Source: Flavobacteriaceae bacterium
GTDB taxonomy: Bacteria > Bacteroidota > Bacteroidia > Flavobacteriales > Flavobacteriaceae
DNA length: 7,592 nucleotides
Direction of reading: 5' to 3'
Assembly (NCBI GenBank): GCA_018672145.1
Contig: JABHGH010000046.1
Location: forward strand, 1-7,592
A program made the translations under genes and the position numbers. The notes beneath the pieces are model-generated. The model did not search any database, was not told the DNA's origin, and saw only the letters and a list, made by a program, of their open reading frames with translations. Positions 1 through 7,324 of the stretch are shown in pieces. The stretch's first letter is position 1, and every line of letters starts with the position of its first letter.

Positions 1-1007
1 TTATGCACATCAAAGCCCTTGAAGTAATGGAACAAAATGGTGGCATTCCTTGTAATGTCAAGTTTATGATCGAGGGTGAGGAAGAAGTCGGTAGTGATAA
101 CCTCGAAACCTTTGTTCGTACAAACACCAAAAAACTCGCCAATGATGTCATTTTAATATCCGATACGGGTATGCTGGCCAACGATATTCCTTCAATCACC
201 ACGGGTCTGCGAGGCATGAGCTATGTGGAAGTCGAAGTCACAGGTCCAAATCGCGACTTGCACTCAGGCCTCTATGGCGGAGCCGTTGCCAACCCTATCA
301 ATATCCTAGCCAAAATGATTGCTTCTCTACACGATGAGAATAACCAAATCACAATCCCTGGTTTTTATAGTAAAGTGGAAGAGCTAAGCGCTGGCGAACG
401 TGAACAATTTAAAAAGATTCCATTCTCGCTAGAAAGCTATAAAAACGCACTTGATATCGAGTCCATTTATGGAGAAAAGGGCTTTTCTACTCTCGAGCGA
501 AAATCGATTCGCCCTACCCTAGACATCAACGGGATTTGGGGTGGTTATACAGGTGAGGGCGCAAAAACGGTCATCGCATCAAAGGCCTATGCCAAAATCT
601 CTATGCGATTGGTGCCAAATCAAAAATCAGAAGAAATCACCAAACTGTTTATGGATCATTTTGTGTCCATCGCTCCCAAAGGGGTGACGGTAAAAATCAC
701 ACCGCATCACGGCGGTGAGGCATACGTAATGCACCCCGACGGACTGGAGTTTCAAGCAGCTTCAAAGGCCTATGTCGAAACCTTTGGCAAAGCACCCATC
801 CCTGTTCGTGATGGAGGAAGTATTCCCATTGTTGCCCTATTTGAAGATACCCTACAAAGCAAAACTGTACTGATGGGCTTTGGACTCGACAGCGACGCCA
901 TTCACTCTCCCAACGAGCATTTTGGAGTGTTTAACTTTTTGAAAGGGATCGAAACCATTCCGCACTTTTACAAACACTTTACGGCGATGCACCAAGCCAA
1001 TCGATAA
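1..1007 (+). CDS. M20 family dipeptidase, C-terminal part (5' end outside window)
   Basis: This is a cytosolic dinuclear zinc peptidase of the M20 family, closest in style to the CNDP/carnosinase-like nonspecific dipeptidases, which hydrolyse dipeptides. The frame is open at the left edge, so the first Met (base 3) is probably internal; family members are about 450-470 aa and 334 are visible. Numbering from that Met, the catalytic/metal Glu pair lies in GEEEVGS (residues 25-31), the next metal ligand is Asp54 in ISDT, and the inserted dimerisation domain starts near residue 69. That domain carries His87 in DLHSGLYGG, which in CN2-type enzymes reaches the partner subunit's active site. The C-terminal metal ligand is His301 in DAIHSPNEH. 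The first His and bridging Asp ligands would lie upstream of the window. The 3' end overlaps the convergent hemW by 29 bp, leaving no room for a terminator. The family is secure; the exact substrate is not. Confidence 0.93.
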   Translation, partial: MHIKALEVMEQNGGIPCNVKFMIEGEEEVGSDNLETFVRTNTKKLANDVILISDTGMLANDIPSITTGLRGMSYVEVEVTGPNRDLHSGLYGGAVANPINILAKMIASLHDENNQITIPGFYSKVEELSAGEREQFKKIPFSLESYKNALDIESIYGEKGFSTLERKSIRPTLDINGIWGGYTGEGAKTVIASKAYAKISMRLVPNQKSEEITKLFMDHFVSIAPKGVTVKITPHHGGEAYVMHPDGLEFQAASKAYVETFGKAPIPVRDGGSIPIVALFEDTLQSKTVLMGFGLDSDAIHSPNEHFGVFNFLKGIETIPHFYKHFTAMHQANR

Positions 1008-2121
1008 GAAACAACTCTGCAGAGATCCCGTCGGCTAAAAATGCGCCTTTTCGTGTAGTTTTTAGGGCATTGTTTTCGATGTGAAGAAGACCCTCATCCA
1101 TAAAACGTTTGGCTTGGTCTTCCAAATGCTGGCGATATCGTAATCCCAATTTGTTTTCCATTGCTTGCAGCGACACACCCCATGATGCCCGAAGTCCGAT
1201 CATAATGGATTCGTTGAAGATATCAACAACACTTAGCTTTTCAATCGTTTGTGGCAACTCCCCCTTTGTAATCTGCTGCATATAGCTGGCATTGTTACTC
1301 ACATTCCAATATCGCTGATTCCCATCAAAACCGTGCGCAGAGGGACCAATTCCCAAATAGGTCTTGCCTTGCCAATAGCCCGTGTTGTTTTGGGAATGAT
1401 AGCCCGGTTTGCCAAAACTCGATAACTCGTAATGGTCATAACCCGCCTGTGTCAGGGTATCAACCAAATGGTGAAATTGCGCCTCCACCACGTTTTCGTC
1501 AAGAAGAGAAACCAAACCCTTATCCACAAAACGCTCAAGCGCTGTTTTGGGTTCTAGCGTGAGAGCATAAGATGAAATATGTGGCACCTCAAGTTGGAGT
1601 GCATGGTCAAGATTTCGTTTCCAATCGTCTAGGGTGGTGTTTGGATTTCCAAAAAGAAGATCAATCGAAACATTGTCAAATTCTTTTTTCGCAAGCGTTA
1701 CAGAAGATAGGGATTGACTGGCATTGTGTGCGCGGTTCATTAGTTTTAGCTCGCTATCATGAAAAGATTGTATTCCAATCGAAAGTCGATTAATACCCGC
1801 CTCTTGAAGTGCTTGCATATACTCCAAAGTCAAATCGTCGGGGTTCGCTTCTAACGTAATCTCTGGACTTTGAATGACATCATAATGCTGATGCACTTGG
1901 TCTAGCATGCCGACGATATGCTCCTTTGATAGTACCGACGGGGTACCTCCACCAAAATAAATGGTTTCAACAGGACGTTGGGCTTCCTTTTTTCGTAATT
2001 GCAATTCGGCATGTATGGCAGCGATCATTTTATCTGCATGTCGCATCGATGTCGAAAAATGAAAGTTGCAATAATGACAGGCTTTTTTACAAAAAGGAAT
2101 ATGAAGATAAATTCCTGACAT
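979..2121 (-). CDS. hemW: Radical SAM heme chaperone HemW
   Basis: HemW is a radical SAM protein related to coproporphyrinogen dehydrogenase HemN. Studied members bind heme and pass it to respiratory proteins; they are not HemN enzymes. The 380 aa have the family length. The [4Fe-4S] CX3CX2C motif is Cys11, Cys15 and Cys18 in IPFCKKACHYCNF. HemW-type proteins lack the extra Cys of the HemN CX3CX2CXC motif, and here position 20 is Phe. The SAM-binding GGGTPS is at residues 57-62, followed by LEANPDD near 90-96, RLSIGIQSF near 112-120 and SIDLLFG near 152-158, all typical of the family. The C-terminal third is the HemN_C-like domain. The Met at 2121 is chosen because it gives the standard short N-terminus before HIPFC and lies 2 nt after the ruvC stop, which implies translational coupling. 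Expression is probably from the promoter ahead of the lipoprotein gene. Confidence 0.95.
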   Translation of the reverse strand: MSGIYLHIPFCKKACHYCNFHFSTSMRHADKMIAAIHAELQLRKKEAQRPVETIYFGGGTPSVLSKEHIVGMLDQVHQHYDVIQSPEITLEANPDDLTLEYMQALQEAGINRLSIGIQSFHDSELKLMNRAHNASQSLSSVTLAKKEFDNVSIDLLFGNPNTTLDDWKRNLDHALQLEVPHISSYALTLEPKTALERFVDKGLVSLLDENVVEAQFHHLVDTLTQAGYDHYELSSFGKPGYHSQNNTGYWQGKTYLGIGPSAHGFDGNQRYWNVSNNASYMQQITKGELPQTIEKLSVVDIFNESIMIGLRASWGVSLQAMENKLGLRYRQHLEDQAKRFMDEGLLHIENNALKTTRKGAFLADGISAELFLIDWLGASP

Positions 2122-2123
2122 GC

Positions 2124-2690
2124 CTATTTTTTTACGCGATGCGCTTCTTGCTTAACAAACGAACTCCAACCTGAGTAACTTTTATTGGGCTCTTGAACAG
2201 GGTTGAAAAAGTGGCAAACCGCAGCAGCGAGGCCATCTGTTGCATCCAAGTTTTTGGGGAGAGTTTTGAGCTTTACCATTTGCTGTAACATTTTAGCCAC
2301 TTGTTCTTTGGAGGCATTTCCATTTCCTGTGATTGCCATCTTTATTTTTCGAGGCGAATACTCTGTAATAGGAAGTTGACGAGATAAACCAGCAGCCATA
2401 GCTACCCCTTGTGCCCTTCCCAACTTAAGCATGGATTGTACATTTTTACCAAAAAAAGGCGCTTCAAGTGCCATTTCATCAGGATGAAAATGATCAATGA
2501 TCTCCATGGTTTTTTCAAAAATTTTATGCAGCCTTAGATAGTGGTTCTCTTTGGTGTTGAGAGCCAGCTCATCCAAATGTAAAAGCTCCATCTTATTTTT
2601 TTCGACGGTAATAAGCCCATACCCCATCACTGTCGTTCCAGGGTCAACTCCCAAAATAATTCGCTTTGAAGAAGGTGATTTTGTACTCAT
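2124..2690 (-). CDS. ruvC: Crossover junction endodeoxyribonuclease RuvC
   Basis: RuvC is the Holliday junction resolvase that works with RuvAB in homologous recombination. The 188 aa match the usual length with a short N-terminal extension. All four metal-binding acids of the RNase H-fold active site are visible: Asp16 in GVDPGTT, Glu76 in LEAPFFGKN, and Asp149 and Asp152 in LDATDGLAAA; these correspond to E. coli D7, E66, D138 and D141. The segment YSPRKIKMAITGNGNASKEQ (111-130) is also characteristic. Its ATG overlaps the stop of the upstream lipoprotein gene by one base (TAATG), and its stop is 2 nt before hemW, so the three genes are probably co-transcribed and coupled. This is the ordinary chromosomal enzyme. 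It is unrelated in function to the RuvC-like domain of the nearby Cas9, but it is a useful contrast because its catalytic acids are intact. Confidence 0.96.
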   Translation of the reverse strand: MSTKSPSSKRIILGVDPGTTVMGYGLITVEKNKMELLHLDELALNTKENHYLRLHKIFEKTMEIIDHFHPDEMALEAPFFGKNVQSMLKLGRAQGVAMAAGLSRQLPITEYSPRKIKMAITGNGNASKEQVAKMLQQMVKLKTLPKNLDATDGLAAAVCHFFNPVQEPNKSYSGWSSFVKQEAHRVKK

Positions 2691-3169
2691 TATGGCTTTT
2701 GAACTTTTAACTGAATCGGGACGCGAAATTGAACTTGTGTGGTCACGCCCAAGTTTGTTTTGGTCGCTGGACTCACTTTCGGGAGTTTGTCAATGACACT
2801 TTGCATAGCATCCCGAACAGAAGAGGAAGGAGCTGCCTCAATGCTTTCGAGCAATATCGTTCCATGATGATCGACACGTAAATACAACAAAATAGATGCC
2901 ATAGTGTCGTTCACATTTTCAATGGGGTTTTCAGCAAAAAATGCCTCAACCCTTTGCAAAACAGAATCCTGAAAACAAATCCATTGCTCCGGAATTGTTT
3001 CCTTGACTTCACAACCCGGAAATACGGGGGATTGATCTGTAGATTGCCAGGAAGTGTCGGGCTTACGCACTTGATCTGTTTGCTTACAGGAAATTGTAAG
3101 AACCAAAAATCCGATAAAAAACACCCTTATCATTCGTATCGAAAAGTACAAAAAAAATAACGTAAACAT
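2690..3169 (-). CDS. Small lipoprotein with TonB C-terminal-like domain
   Basis: The role is unknown. From the longest start the protein is 159 aa; an internal Met13 (start at 3133) gives a cleaner short lipoprotein signal, MIRVFFIGFLVLTISC, with lipobox LTISC and acylated Cys at residue 28 of the long form. I suspect Met13 is the real start but cannot decide from the sequence. The mature part contains SPVFPGCE (about 47-54), a second Cys in WICF, and a C-terminal alpha/beta region with pattern LLYLRVDHHGTI, then VIDKLPKVSPA and VQFRVPIQL. This resembles the TonB C-terminal-like domains common in Flavobacteriia, where a PVFPGC motif often precedes the domain. There is no proline-rich spacer or obvious TonB transmembrane anchor, so it is probably a membrane-attached relative and not a working energy transducer. 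It shares one base with ruvC. The 47-bp gap to the divergent DUF456 gene must hold both promoters. Confidence 0.75.
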   Translation of the reverse strand: MFTLFFLYFSIRMIRVFFIGFLVLTISCKQTDQVRKPDTSWQSTDQSPVFPGCEVKETIPEQWICFQDSVLQRVEAFFAENPIENVNDTMASILLYLRVDHHGTILLESIEAAPSSSVRDAMQSVIDKLPKVSPATKTNLGVTTQVQFRVPIQLKVQKP

Positions 3170-3216
3170 TTGTGCAATGCTGCGACTTAGCTAATTTAGC
3201 TCGTATAAATTAATAT

Positions 3217-3711
3217 ATGGATATTTTACTCCTATTATGTGGTGTTTTGCTCATCATTCTTGGTGTTGCAGGTAGCTTTCTCCCCATTATTCCAGGTGCA
3301 ATATGTAGCTGGTTAGGATTATTTGTTCTTCATGTCACAACATATGTCCCAATGAATATTTCCTTTTTAGGAACAACGCTAGCTATTGCAATCGTGGTTT
3401 TCCTGCTCGATCTTTTTCTTCCCATTTGGGGGACAAAAAAATTAGGCGGAACACGAATGGGCACCATTGGATCTGCCATTGGGCTTATGCTAGGACTCTT
3501 CTTTGGGCCTATTGGGATTATTCTTGGTCCTTTCGTGGGCGCTCTAGCTGGTGAATTGACTCAAAACAACGATATAAATCACGCTGTAAAGGCTGCCTTT
3601 GGTTCTTTGGTTGGTTTTCTAGCAGGCACTTTTATAAAATTTTCACTTGCGGTGGTGTACCTTATCTTTTTTGTCAATATTTTTTGGAAACACAAAGGGA
3701 TGTTTTTCTAA
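3217..3711 (+). CDS. DUF456 family integral membrane protein
   Basis: The 164-aa protein is almost entirely hydrophobic and Gly-rich, with about four to five membrane segments (roughly residues 2-35, 45-70, 82-118 and 126-158). The N-terminal pattern GVAGSFLPIIPGAICSWLGL and the central GTKKLGGTRMGTIGSAIG with GPFVGALAGEL match the DUF456 family as I know it. Members are glycine-zipper-like inner membrane proteins of unknown function. The ATG at 3217 is preceded by the A/T-rich sequence typical of Bacteroidota starts. It is transcribed divergently from the lipoprotein-ruvC-hemW run and convergently to cas9. Its stop codon lies within the A-run that would be the U-run of the cas9-strand transcript. 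No functional link to cas9 is visible; it looks like the chromosomal neighbour at the edge of the cas9 insertion. Confidence 0.85.
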   Translation: MDILLLLCGVLLIILGVAGSFLPIIPGAICSWLGLFVLHVTTYVPMNISFLGTTLAIAIVVFLLDLFLPIWGTKKLGGTRMGTIGSAIGLMLGLFFGPIGIILGPFVGALAGELTQNNDINHAVKAAFGSLVGFLAGTFIKFSLAVVYLIFFVNIFWKHKGMFF

Positions 3712-3736
3712 AAAAGCTCCTGGCAATCTAAAGTTC

Positions 3737-3751
3737 TTATCAAATCACAAT
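3737..3751 (-). repeat. crRNA repeat-like element, copy B (cas9-distal)
   Basis: It is identical in all 15 bases to copy A, 69 bp away, which is close to one repeat-plus-spacer period of a type II array. The same pairing to the tracrRNA applies. The 24-nt guide candidate is the minus strand of 3752-3775. Between the copies, the minus strand has a TTTTG at about 3803-3807 and a weak -7-like CAATATTG near 3772-3779, so the region after copy A could act as an internal promoter for a crRNA ending in copy B, as happens in type II-C repeats; this is a weak match. Downstream the sequence leaves the repeat and enters the closing stem and U-run. Confidence 0.6.
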
Positions 3752-3805
3752 ACTATACTTAAAAAAGAACTCTTCAATATTGTAGAATTTTTTAACTACC
3801 AAAAT

Positions 3806-3820
3806 TTATCAAATCACAAT
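3806..3820 (-). repeat. crRNA repeat-like element, copy A (cas9-proximal)
   Basis: On the minus strand it reads ATTGTGATTTGATAA, identical to copy B. The start resembles the GTTGTGATTTG with which several Bacteroidota type II-C CRISPR repeats begin. It can pair with the tracrRNA anti-repeat: 8 bp (7330-7337), a 2x2 U/U internal loop, then 3 bp (7325-7327). In type II-C crRNAs the guide lies 5' of this segment, so the matching 24-nt guide candidate would be the minus strand of 3821-3844. The sequence 3' of the element differs from copy B, so this is not a full-length repeat pair. Confidence 0.6.
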
Positions 3821-3873
3821 AAATTTTAACTTCACGAAATAAATTCAAAACTGGTAGTGTCATTCCTTATTAT

Positions 3874-6800
3874 CTAAGATTGCCCTTGGAGCTGTTTGAT
3901 TTTCAATAATTCATTATATTTTTGTATCCTTCCTAATGTAGAAATATGTACTTTTTTTGGGTTAAAGGTTTTCCATCCTGTTTTTCTATACCCAAAATTC
4001 AAAATCCGAATATAGCTAGGGAAGGCTGTGTCATAAATCGCTGCATCATACACTTGTCTGAATTCGTAATACTTTGTAGATATACGCTGAACTCGATACA
4101 AGTGTTCCATAATGTAGCGGAGTGATAACTTATCTAAATTAGCAAACTCTTTATCGGAAAGCCCCATTAGAAAGCAGTCATTGATGTGTAATGAGGTGAT
4201 CATTTTCAGTCCATCTTCGGGGAGTTGATAAACATTCTCCCCTTTACGATTACGTTTAACAGCAGTCCAAAAAGTCACTACTTCCTCCTTGTATTCGCCT
4301 TGTAAATCTTTGTAAATCAGAACGTGGTGGTTATTCCTAGAATTAACATGTTTGTTGATACCATCATATAGTTGAAATGCATTCTTAATCGTTTCGCTAA
4401 CACGAACTTTGTGAACCGGTACATCATCGCCCCTTCGATTTGGCATTGTGACTTTGGAGTGAATAACTCCTTTTTCATCCTGATAAGTGAGTGCTTCTTT
4501 TGGAACTTTTCCGTTTTCAAAACCTCCATGACGATCAATCATGTCATATATGCGATGCCTAACGGCTTGATCTACAATCTTTTTGACATGTTTTGCTGTA
4601 TCAATCTGAGCAATAGACTTCCGAATGTGGTAGTTGTTTTCTCCACTGTAAGGAGATTTTCGCTTACCATAAAAAAGCTCTTTATGAAGCTGGCCTCGGG
4701 CAGAGTCTGAGCGTTGACTGTATTTCTTCCCATTAACAATACTTTTAGTGATGGAAACAGAAAAACTTTTCTTAGGCTTTGAAAAACTAATTGGCATGCC
4801 ATAAAACATATATTCAACATCGTTTTTAAAATTTTCCCAAGGCAAGGGGAAAGTTCCTGAAGGGCTTTGTTCGTATCGGTTCCATTTGGCAAGCTCTTTC
4901 AGCAATTCAGTTGTTTTAACTGCCGTAATCAAAGCGTCAACTCCGTGGCGACGGTAATCACTCAATGGCTCATTCTCTAAAAAGTTATCGAACGAATCCA
5001 AATACCACTTCTCTCGTAAACTGTGGGTCGTATGACCTAAAGTGGTTTGTACACTAGAGCATGATTCCAAGAGCAATTCCTTGATTGCCTTACTCACATG
5101 ATGGCAGTCATTTTGTTCTTTACTGATTACATCAGTTGCGTTACTTGAGGCTGTAAACTGTTTGAACTTATTCAAGTTTGCAAACTTTTTTGACCCCATA
5201 AACTGAGCGAGTAGTCGAGTTTTGACTTTTTCCCAAGTACTTTGATCGATCTGAGTGAAATACTCACAAGGTGTTTTGTGCAAAATGTTATGCTTAAATG
5301 ATGTAAAACATATCGTTTTGTTCGTGTTCCAATCGTTAAAGAACCGACTCCATGGTAGGATATGAACAATCGAAACTTCTTCAGAGAACAATTGATTCAA
5401 ATAAATTGGGTTTCCAGTATAGGGGCATGAACGGTTTGCTTCTTCCCAAAATAGATGTTTTAAAACGTTTAGGTGCGTTGGGTTTTTACCCGCTTGATTG
5501 ACAGCAGCATGATGATATTGGTACTGAGAGTTTCTTTTTTTTCTGGATAAAAAATGATTTTTACGCGCTGAACGACTTGCTTTTAACTCTGGTCGTACAT
5601 AGACTTTAATTTGGTCGACCTCTCCGTACTCGCCTTGAATAGCATTAACAACCTTTCGAAGTTCAAAAACTGGTTTTTGAACAATCGGATTGAACTGAGA
5701 TAAGATATGTTGATCTGATCTATGATCCATTTGTAAGCCATATTCTTTTTTAGGTGCATTGGCGTTGAGGTACTGACCAAACAAATTGGTGTCAAAAGAA
5801 GTAACCTTAAACTTTCCTTCCATCAAGTTTTTTATAAACGTTGATGTATCATGTTTTTTGTTGCCTTCAAACACAGACAAAAGCTCTTTGATACAAGAAA
5901 CTTCGTCCTGAAAAGATATCTTATTCCATGATTCTCCAGACGCTCTCTTGATGCCTGCTAAGAAAACCGCTTGGCTGTATGGTATTCCAAGTTCAAGAAA
6001 ATATGAAATGTTGCGTGTTGCTTTTGCGCTTATCCTAGCGTATCCTTTCTTAAGTTCAAGTTTGCATAGTTTTTCGGATTGAAAAGGAGATAAACCCCAT
6101 TTATTCATCGCATGCTTTTGTAGCAACTCCTTATCATCAAAAAAATAGATCGCATGCCATACATCGATCTGCTCATCCAATGAAAGTGAAAAAAATGAAG
6201 GTCCAAAAATTTGGGGTTTCCCCAAATTTACTAACACATAAGCTAGTTTTATTCTATCATCACTTCCAACGTTAAAGTGTATGGACTCATCTTCCATATC
6301 TAATGCCTTACGCACTTTTTTAAAGGAAAATTGGTGAAATCGCAAGGTGACATCTAGCACTTTAGCACGTTGTTTTTCTGTTAATGCTGACCCATTGCAG
6401 CGAATGTTGTTAATCCATTTAAAAATTTCAAAGTATTCATAAAGAGGATTAGATAGGGGAACTCCTTTTTTGTTGGGCTCATAAGGGCATTTTTCACTCC
6501 ACTTATTAATGAACTTCAAATTACGTTGGTAAAACAGAATCCCTGTTTTTCCATTATTTTCACTGCCCGATTGTCCACCAAGTTCTTCACGTAAAGACTC
6601 GCTTAATGAAGTGTGATATTGTTGCTGACAGTCATAGATGTGATGAAATTCCTTTACATACATAAATCGGTCTAAATATCTATTCCTAATACGTTCCTCT
6701 TTCTGCTTGTAAGGTGCGTGCTTTTGATGTTGAAATTGATACAAATGTTGCCCCAATCGTTTGTCGTTCTTGCAATATGGTAGAGTTGCTGCAAGCCCTA

Positions 6801-7305
6801 GTCGTTTTGCTTTAGAGTCTCCATAATTGAAAACACTATCTGAAGAATCGTTGGATGAAATCTTTGAAAACAGTTTTCCTCTTCGCTGTGAAAAATGATA
6901 GCAAATTCTTCCGAGCTCGTGCAAACTAATTTTTTTATTCAATGCCTTGACGCGAAGCTGGTAAGGATCCGAAGCAAACCACGAAGCAAGTTCTTCTTGT
7001 GGAAAAATGCCGGTCGTTTTCCAATACTTTATACTTTTTATGGAACAAGGACACATTTTATTAGCAATAAGAACACGAAGCAATTGAAATTTACGGTATT
7101 TCTTTCTAACGAGGCTCCTACGCATGTTTCTATGCTTTGTTCGTACTGCAAGTTGAGATTCTTCATTGATCCCCGAACCTAGATGAATAATTGTCGTTGG
7201 GAACACCCGTACACCCATACTTAGTATTGGATTTGCACGCTGATCGTCAGTAAGTGCCCAACTAACGCAATTATAATTTAGTGTGATTCCTAGGGTTTTA
7301 TTCAT
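3874..7305 (-). CDS. cas9: Cas9 homologue (type II-C-like) lacking RuvC and HNH catalytic residues, predicted nuclease-dead
   Basis: Full-length Cas9, 1143 aa. RuvC-I is LGITLNYNCVSWAL (5-18), aligning without gaps to LGLDIGTNSxGWAL, so the catalytic Asp is Thr8 (codon ACA). The Arg-rich bridge helix is 55-77; LGRICYHFSQRRG (131-143), ILFYQRNLK (256-264), CPYEPNKKG (273-281) and FKWINNIR (295-302) are typical recognition-lobe signatures. RuvC-II is IKVYVRPELK, with Tyr569 replacing Glu. In HNH, SIVHILPWS has Val647 for Asp and keeps His648; 23 residues on, Lys671 replaces Asn, with TP-EYF (678-683) confirming ungapped alignment to Neisseria Cas9. RuvC-III RRHGVDAL keeps His787 and Asp790. The remainder is the WED/PAM-interacting region. 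The start at 7305 follows an A-rich leader. The frame has no internal stops, so loss of catalysis without decay suggests selection for RNA-guided binding. The gene is visibly more AT-rich than hemW, consistent with transfer. Family certain; inactivity is inferred from residues. Confidence 0.96.
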   Translation of the reverse strand: MNKTLGITLNYNCVSWALTDDQRANPILSMGVRVFPTTIIHLGSGINEESQLAVRTKHRNMRRSLVRKKYRKFQLLRVLIANKMCPCSIKSIKYWKTTGIFPQEELASWFASDPYQLRVKALNKKISLHELGRICYHFSQRRGKLFSKISSNDSSDSVFNYGDSKAKRLGLAATLPYCKNDKRLGQHLYQFQHQKHAPYKQKEERIRNRYLDRFMYVKEFHHIYDCQQQYHTSLSESLREELGGQSGSENNGKTGILFYQRNLKFINKWSEKCPYEPNKKGVPLSNPLYEYFEIFKWINNIRCNGSALTEKQRAKVLDVTLRFHQFSFKKVRKALDMEDESIHFNVGSDDRIKLAYVLVNLGKPQIFGPSFFSLSLDEQIDVWHAIYFFDDKELLQKHAMNKWGLSPFQSEKLCKLELKKGYARISAKATRNISYFLELGIPYSQAVFLAGIKRASGESWNKISFQDEVSCIKELLSVFEGNKKHDTSTFIKNLMEGKFKVTSFDTNLFGQYLNANAPKKEYGLQMDHRSDQHILSQFNPIVQKPVFELRKVVNAIQGEYGEVDQIKVYVRPELKASRSARKNHFLSRKKRNSQYQYHHAAVNQAGKNPTHLNVLKHLFWEEANRSCPYTGNPIYLNQLFSEEVSIVHILPWSRFFNDWNTNKTICFTSFKHNILHKTPCEYFTQIDQSTWEKVKTRLLAQFMGSKKFANLNKFKQFTASSNATDVISKEQNDCHHVSKAIKELLLESCSSVQTTLGHTTHSLREKWYLDSFDNFLENEPLSDYRRHGVDALITAVKTTELLKELAKWNRYEQSPSGTFPLPWENFKNDVEYMFYGMPISFSKPKKSFSVSITKSIVNGKKYSQRSDSARGQLHKELFYGKRKSPYSGENNYHIRKSIAQIDTAKHVKKIVDQAVRHRIYDMIDRHGGFENGKVPKEALTYQDEKGVIHSKVTMPNRRGDDVPVHKVRVSETIKNAFQLYDGINKHVNSRNNHHVLIYKDLQGEYKEEVVTFWTAVKRNRKGENVYQLPEDGLKMITSLHINDCFLMGLSDKEFANLDKLSLRYIMEHLYRVQRISTKYYEFRQVYDAAIYDTAFPSYIRILNFGYRKTGWKTFNPKKVHISTLGRIQKYNELLKIKQLQGQS

Positions 7306-7312
7306 TTTTTTT

Positions 7313-7320
7313 TATATTTG
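7313..7320 (+). promoter_or_regulatory. Bacteroidota -7 promoter element for tracrRNA
   Basis: TATATTTG matches the Bacteroidota -7 consensus TAnnTTTG exactly. A clear -33 TTTG is not seen at the expected distance (about 7288), so only the -7 half is good. The predicted transcription start is about 5-7 nt downstream, near 7324-7327. That places the RNA 5' end exactly at the start of the segment that can pair with the 15-nt repeat elements after cas9. It lies between the cas9 ATG and the tracrRNA, on the opposite strand to cas9. Confidence 0.6.
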
Positions 7321-7324
7321 AGGC

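Larger units (their letters stand above)
3710..3893 (-). ncRNA. Structured cas9 3' region carrying two crRNA-like elements (candidate guide RNA or minimal CRISPR remnant)
   Basis: On the minus strand this element has nested complementarity. The outer ends pair over 14 bp: 3888-3893 with 3715-3720 (6 bp) and 3877-3884 with 3722-3729 (8 bp), separated by a small 3x1 internal loop. Inside are a 9-bp hairpin (3819-3827 with 3801-3809, 9-nt loop), flanked by ACTACCA/TGGTAGT (3795-3801 with 3852-3858), and a 7-bp stem (3765-3771 with 3732-3738). A run of six U (from 3715-3710) follows the outer stem, as in an intrinsic terminator. The 5' arm lies inside the last codons of cas9. Each inner hairpin contains one copy of a 15-nt element that can pair with the tracrRNA. 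I infer a cas9-3'UTR-derived or independently transcribed small RNA. Alternatives are a plain terminator with coincidental inner pairing, or the wreck of a CRISPR array. Confidence 0.45.

Noticed and set aside
979..1007. The 29-bp convergent overlap of the M20 peptidase and hemW as an unusual feature
   Set aside because: Short tail-to-tail overlaps are common in compact bacterial genomes, and both C-termini look complete.
2124..2690. ruvC as a component of the CRISPR locus
   Set aside because: It has all the residues of the chromosomal Holliday junction resolvase, is coupled to hemW and is separated from cas9 by a divergent pair. It is housekeeping.
3712..3873. A standard CRISPR array after cas9
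   Set aside because: Only 15 of the expected 36 or more repeat bases are shared by the two copies, and the sequence 3' of each copy differs. It is better described as repeat-like elements or a remnant than as an array.
3710..3893. A miniature transposable element with terminal inverted repeats
   Set aside because: The 14-bp arms could be read that way, but there is no target duplication outside them and one arm lies in cas9 coding sequence. A U-run directly after the arm fits an RNA terminator better.
4372..4710. Plus-strand open frames inside cas9, including this 112-codon one and one at 6895-7182
   Set aside because: They are antisense to a full-length gene with strong family motifs, lack recognisable domains and have no supporting start signals.
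7244..7249. Asp20-Asp21 of Cas9 as a replacement for the missing RuvC-I Asp
   Set aside because: They lie after the SWAL strand end, 12 residues beyond the metal-binding position in the same strand, so they cannot occupy the same site without a shifted fold. The flanking LG and WAL residues align without gaps.
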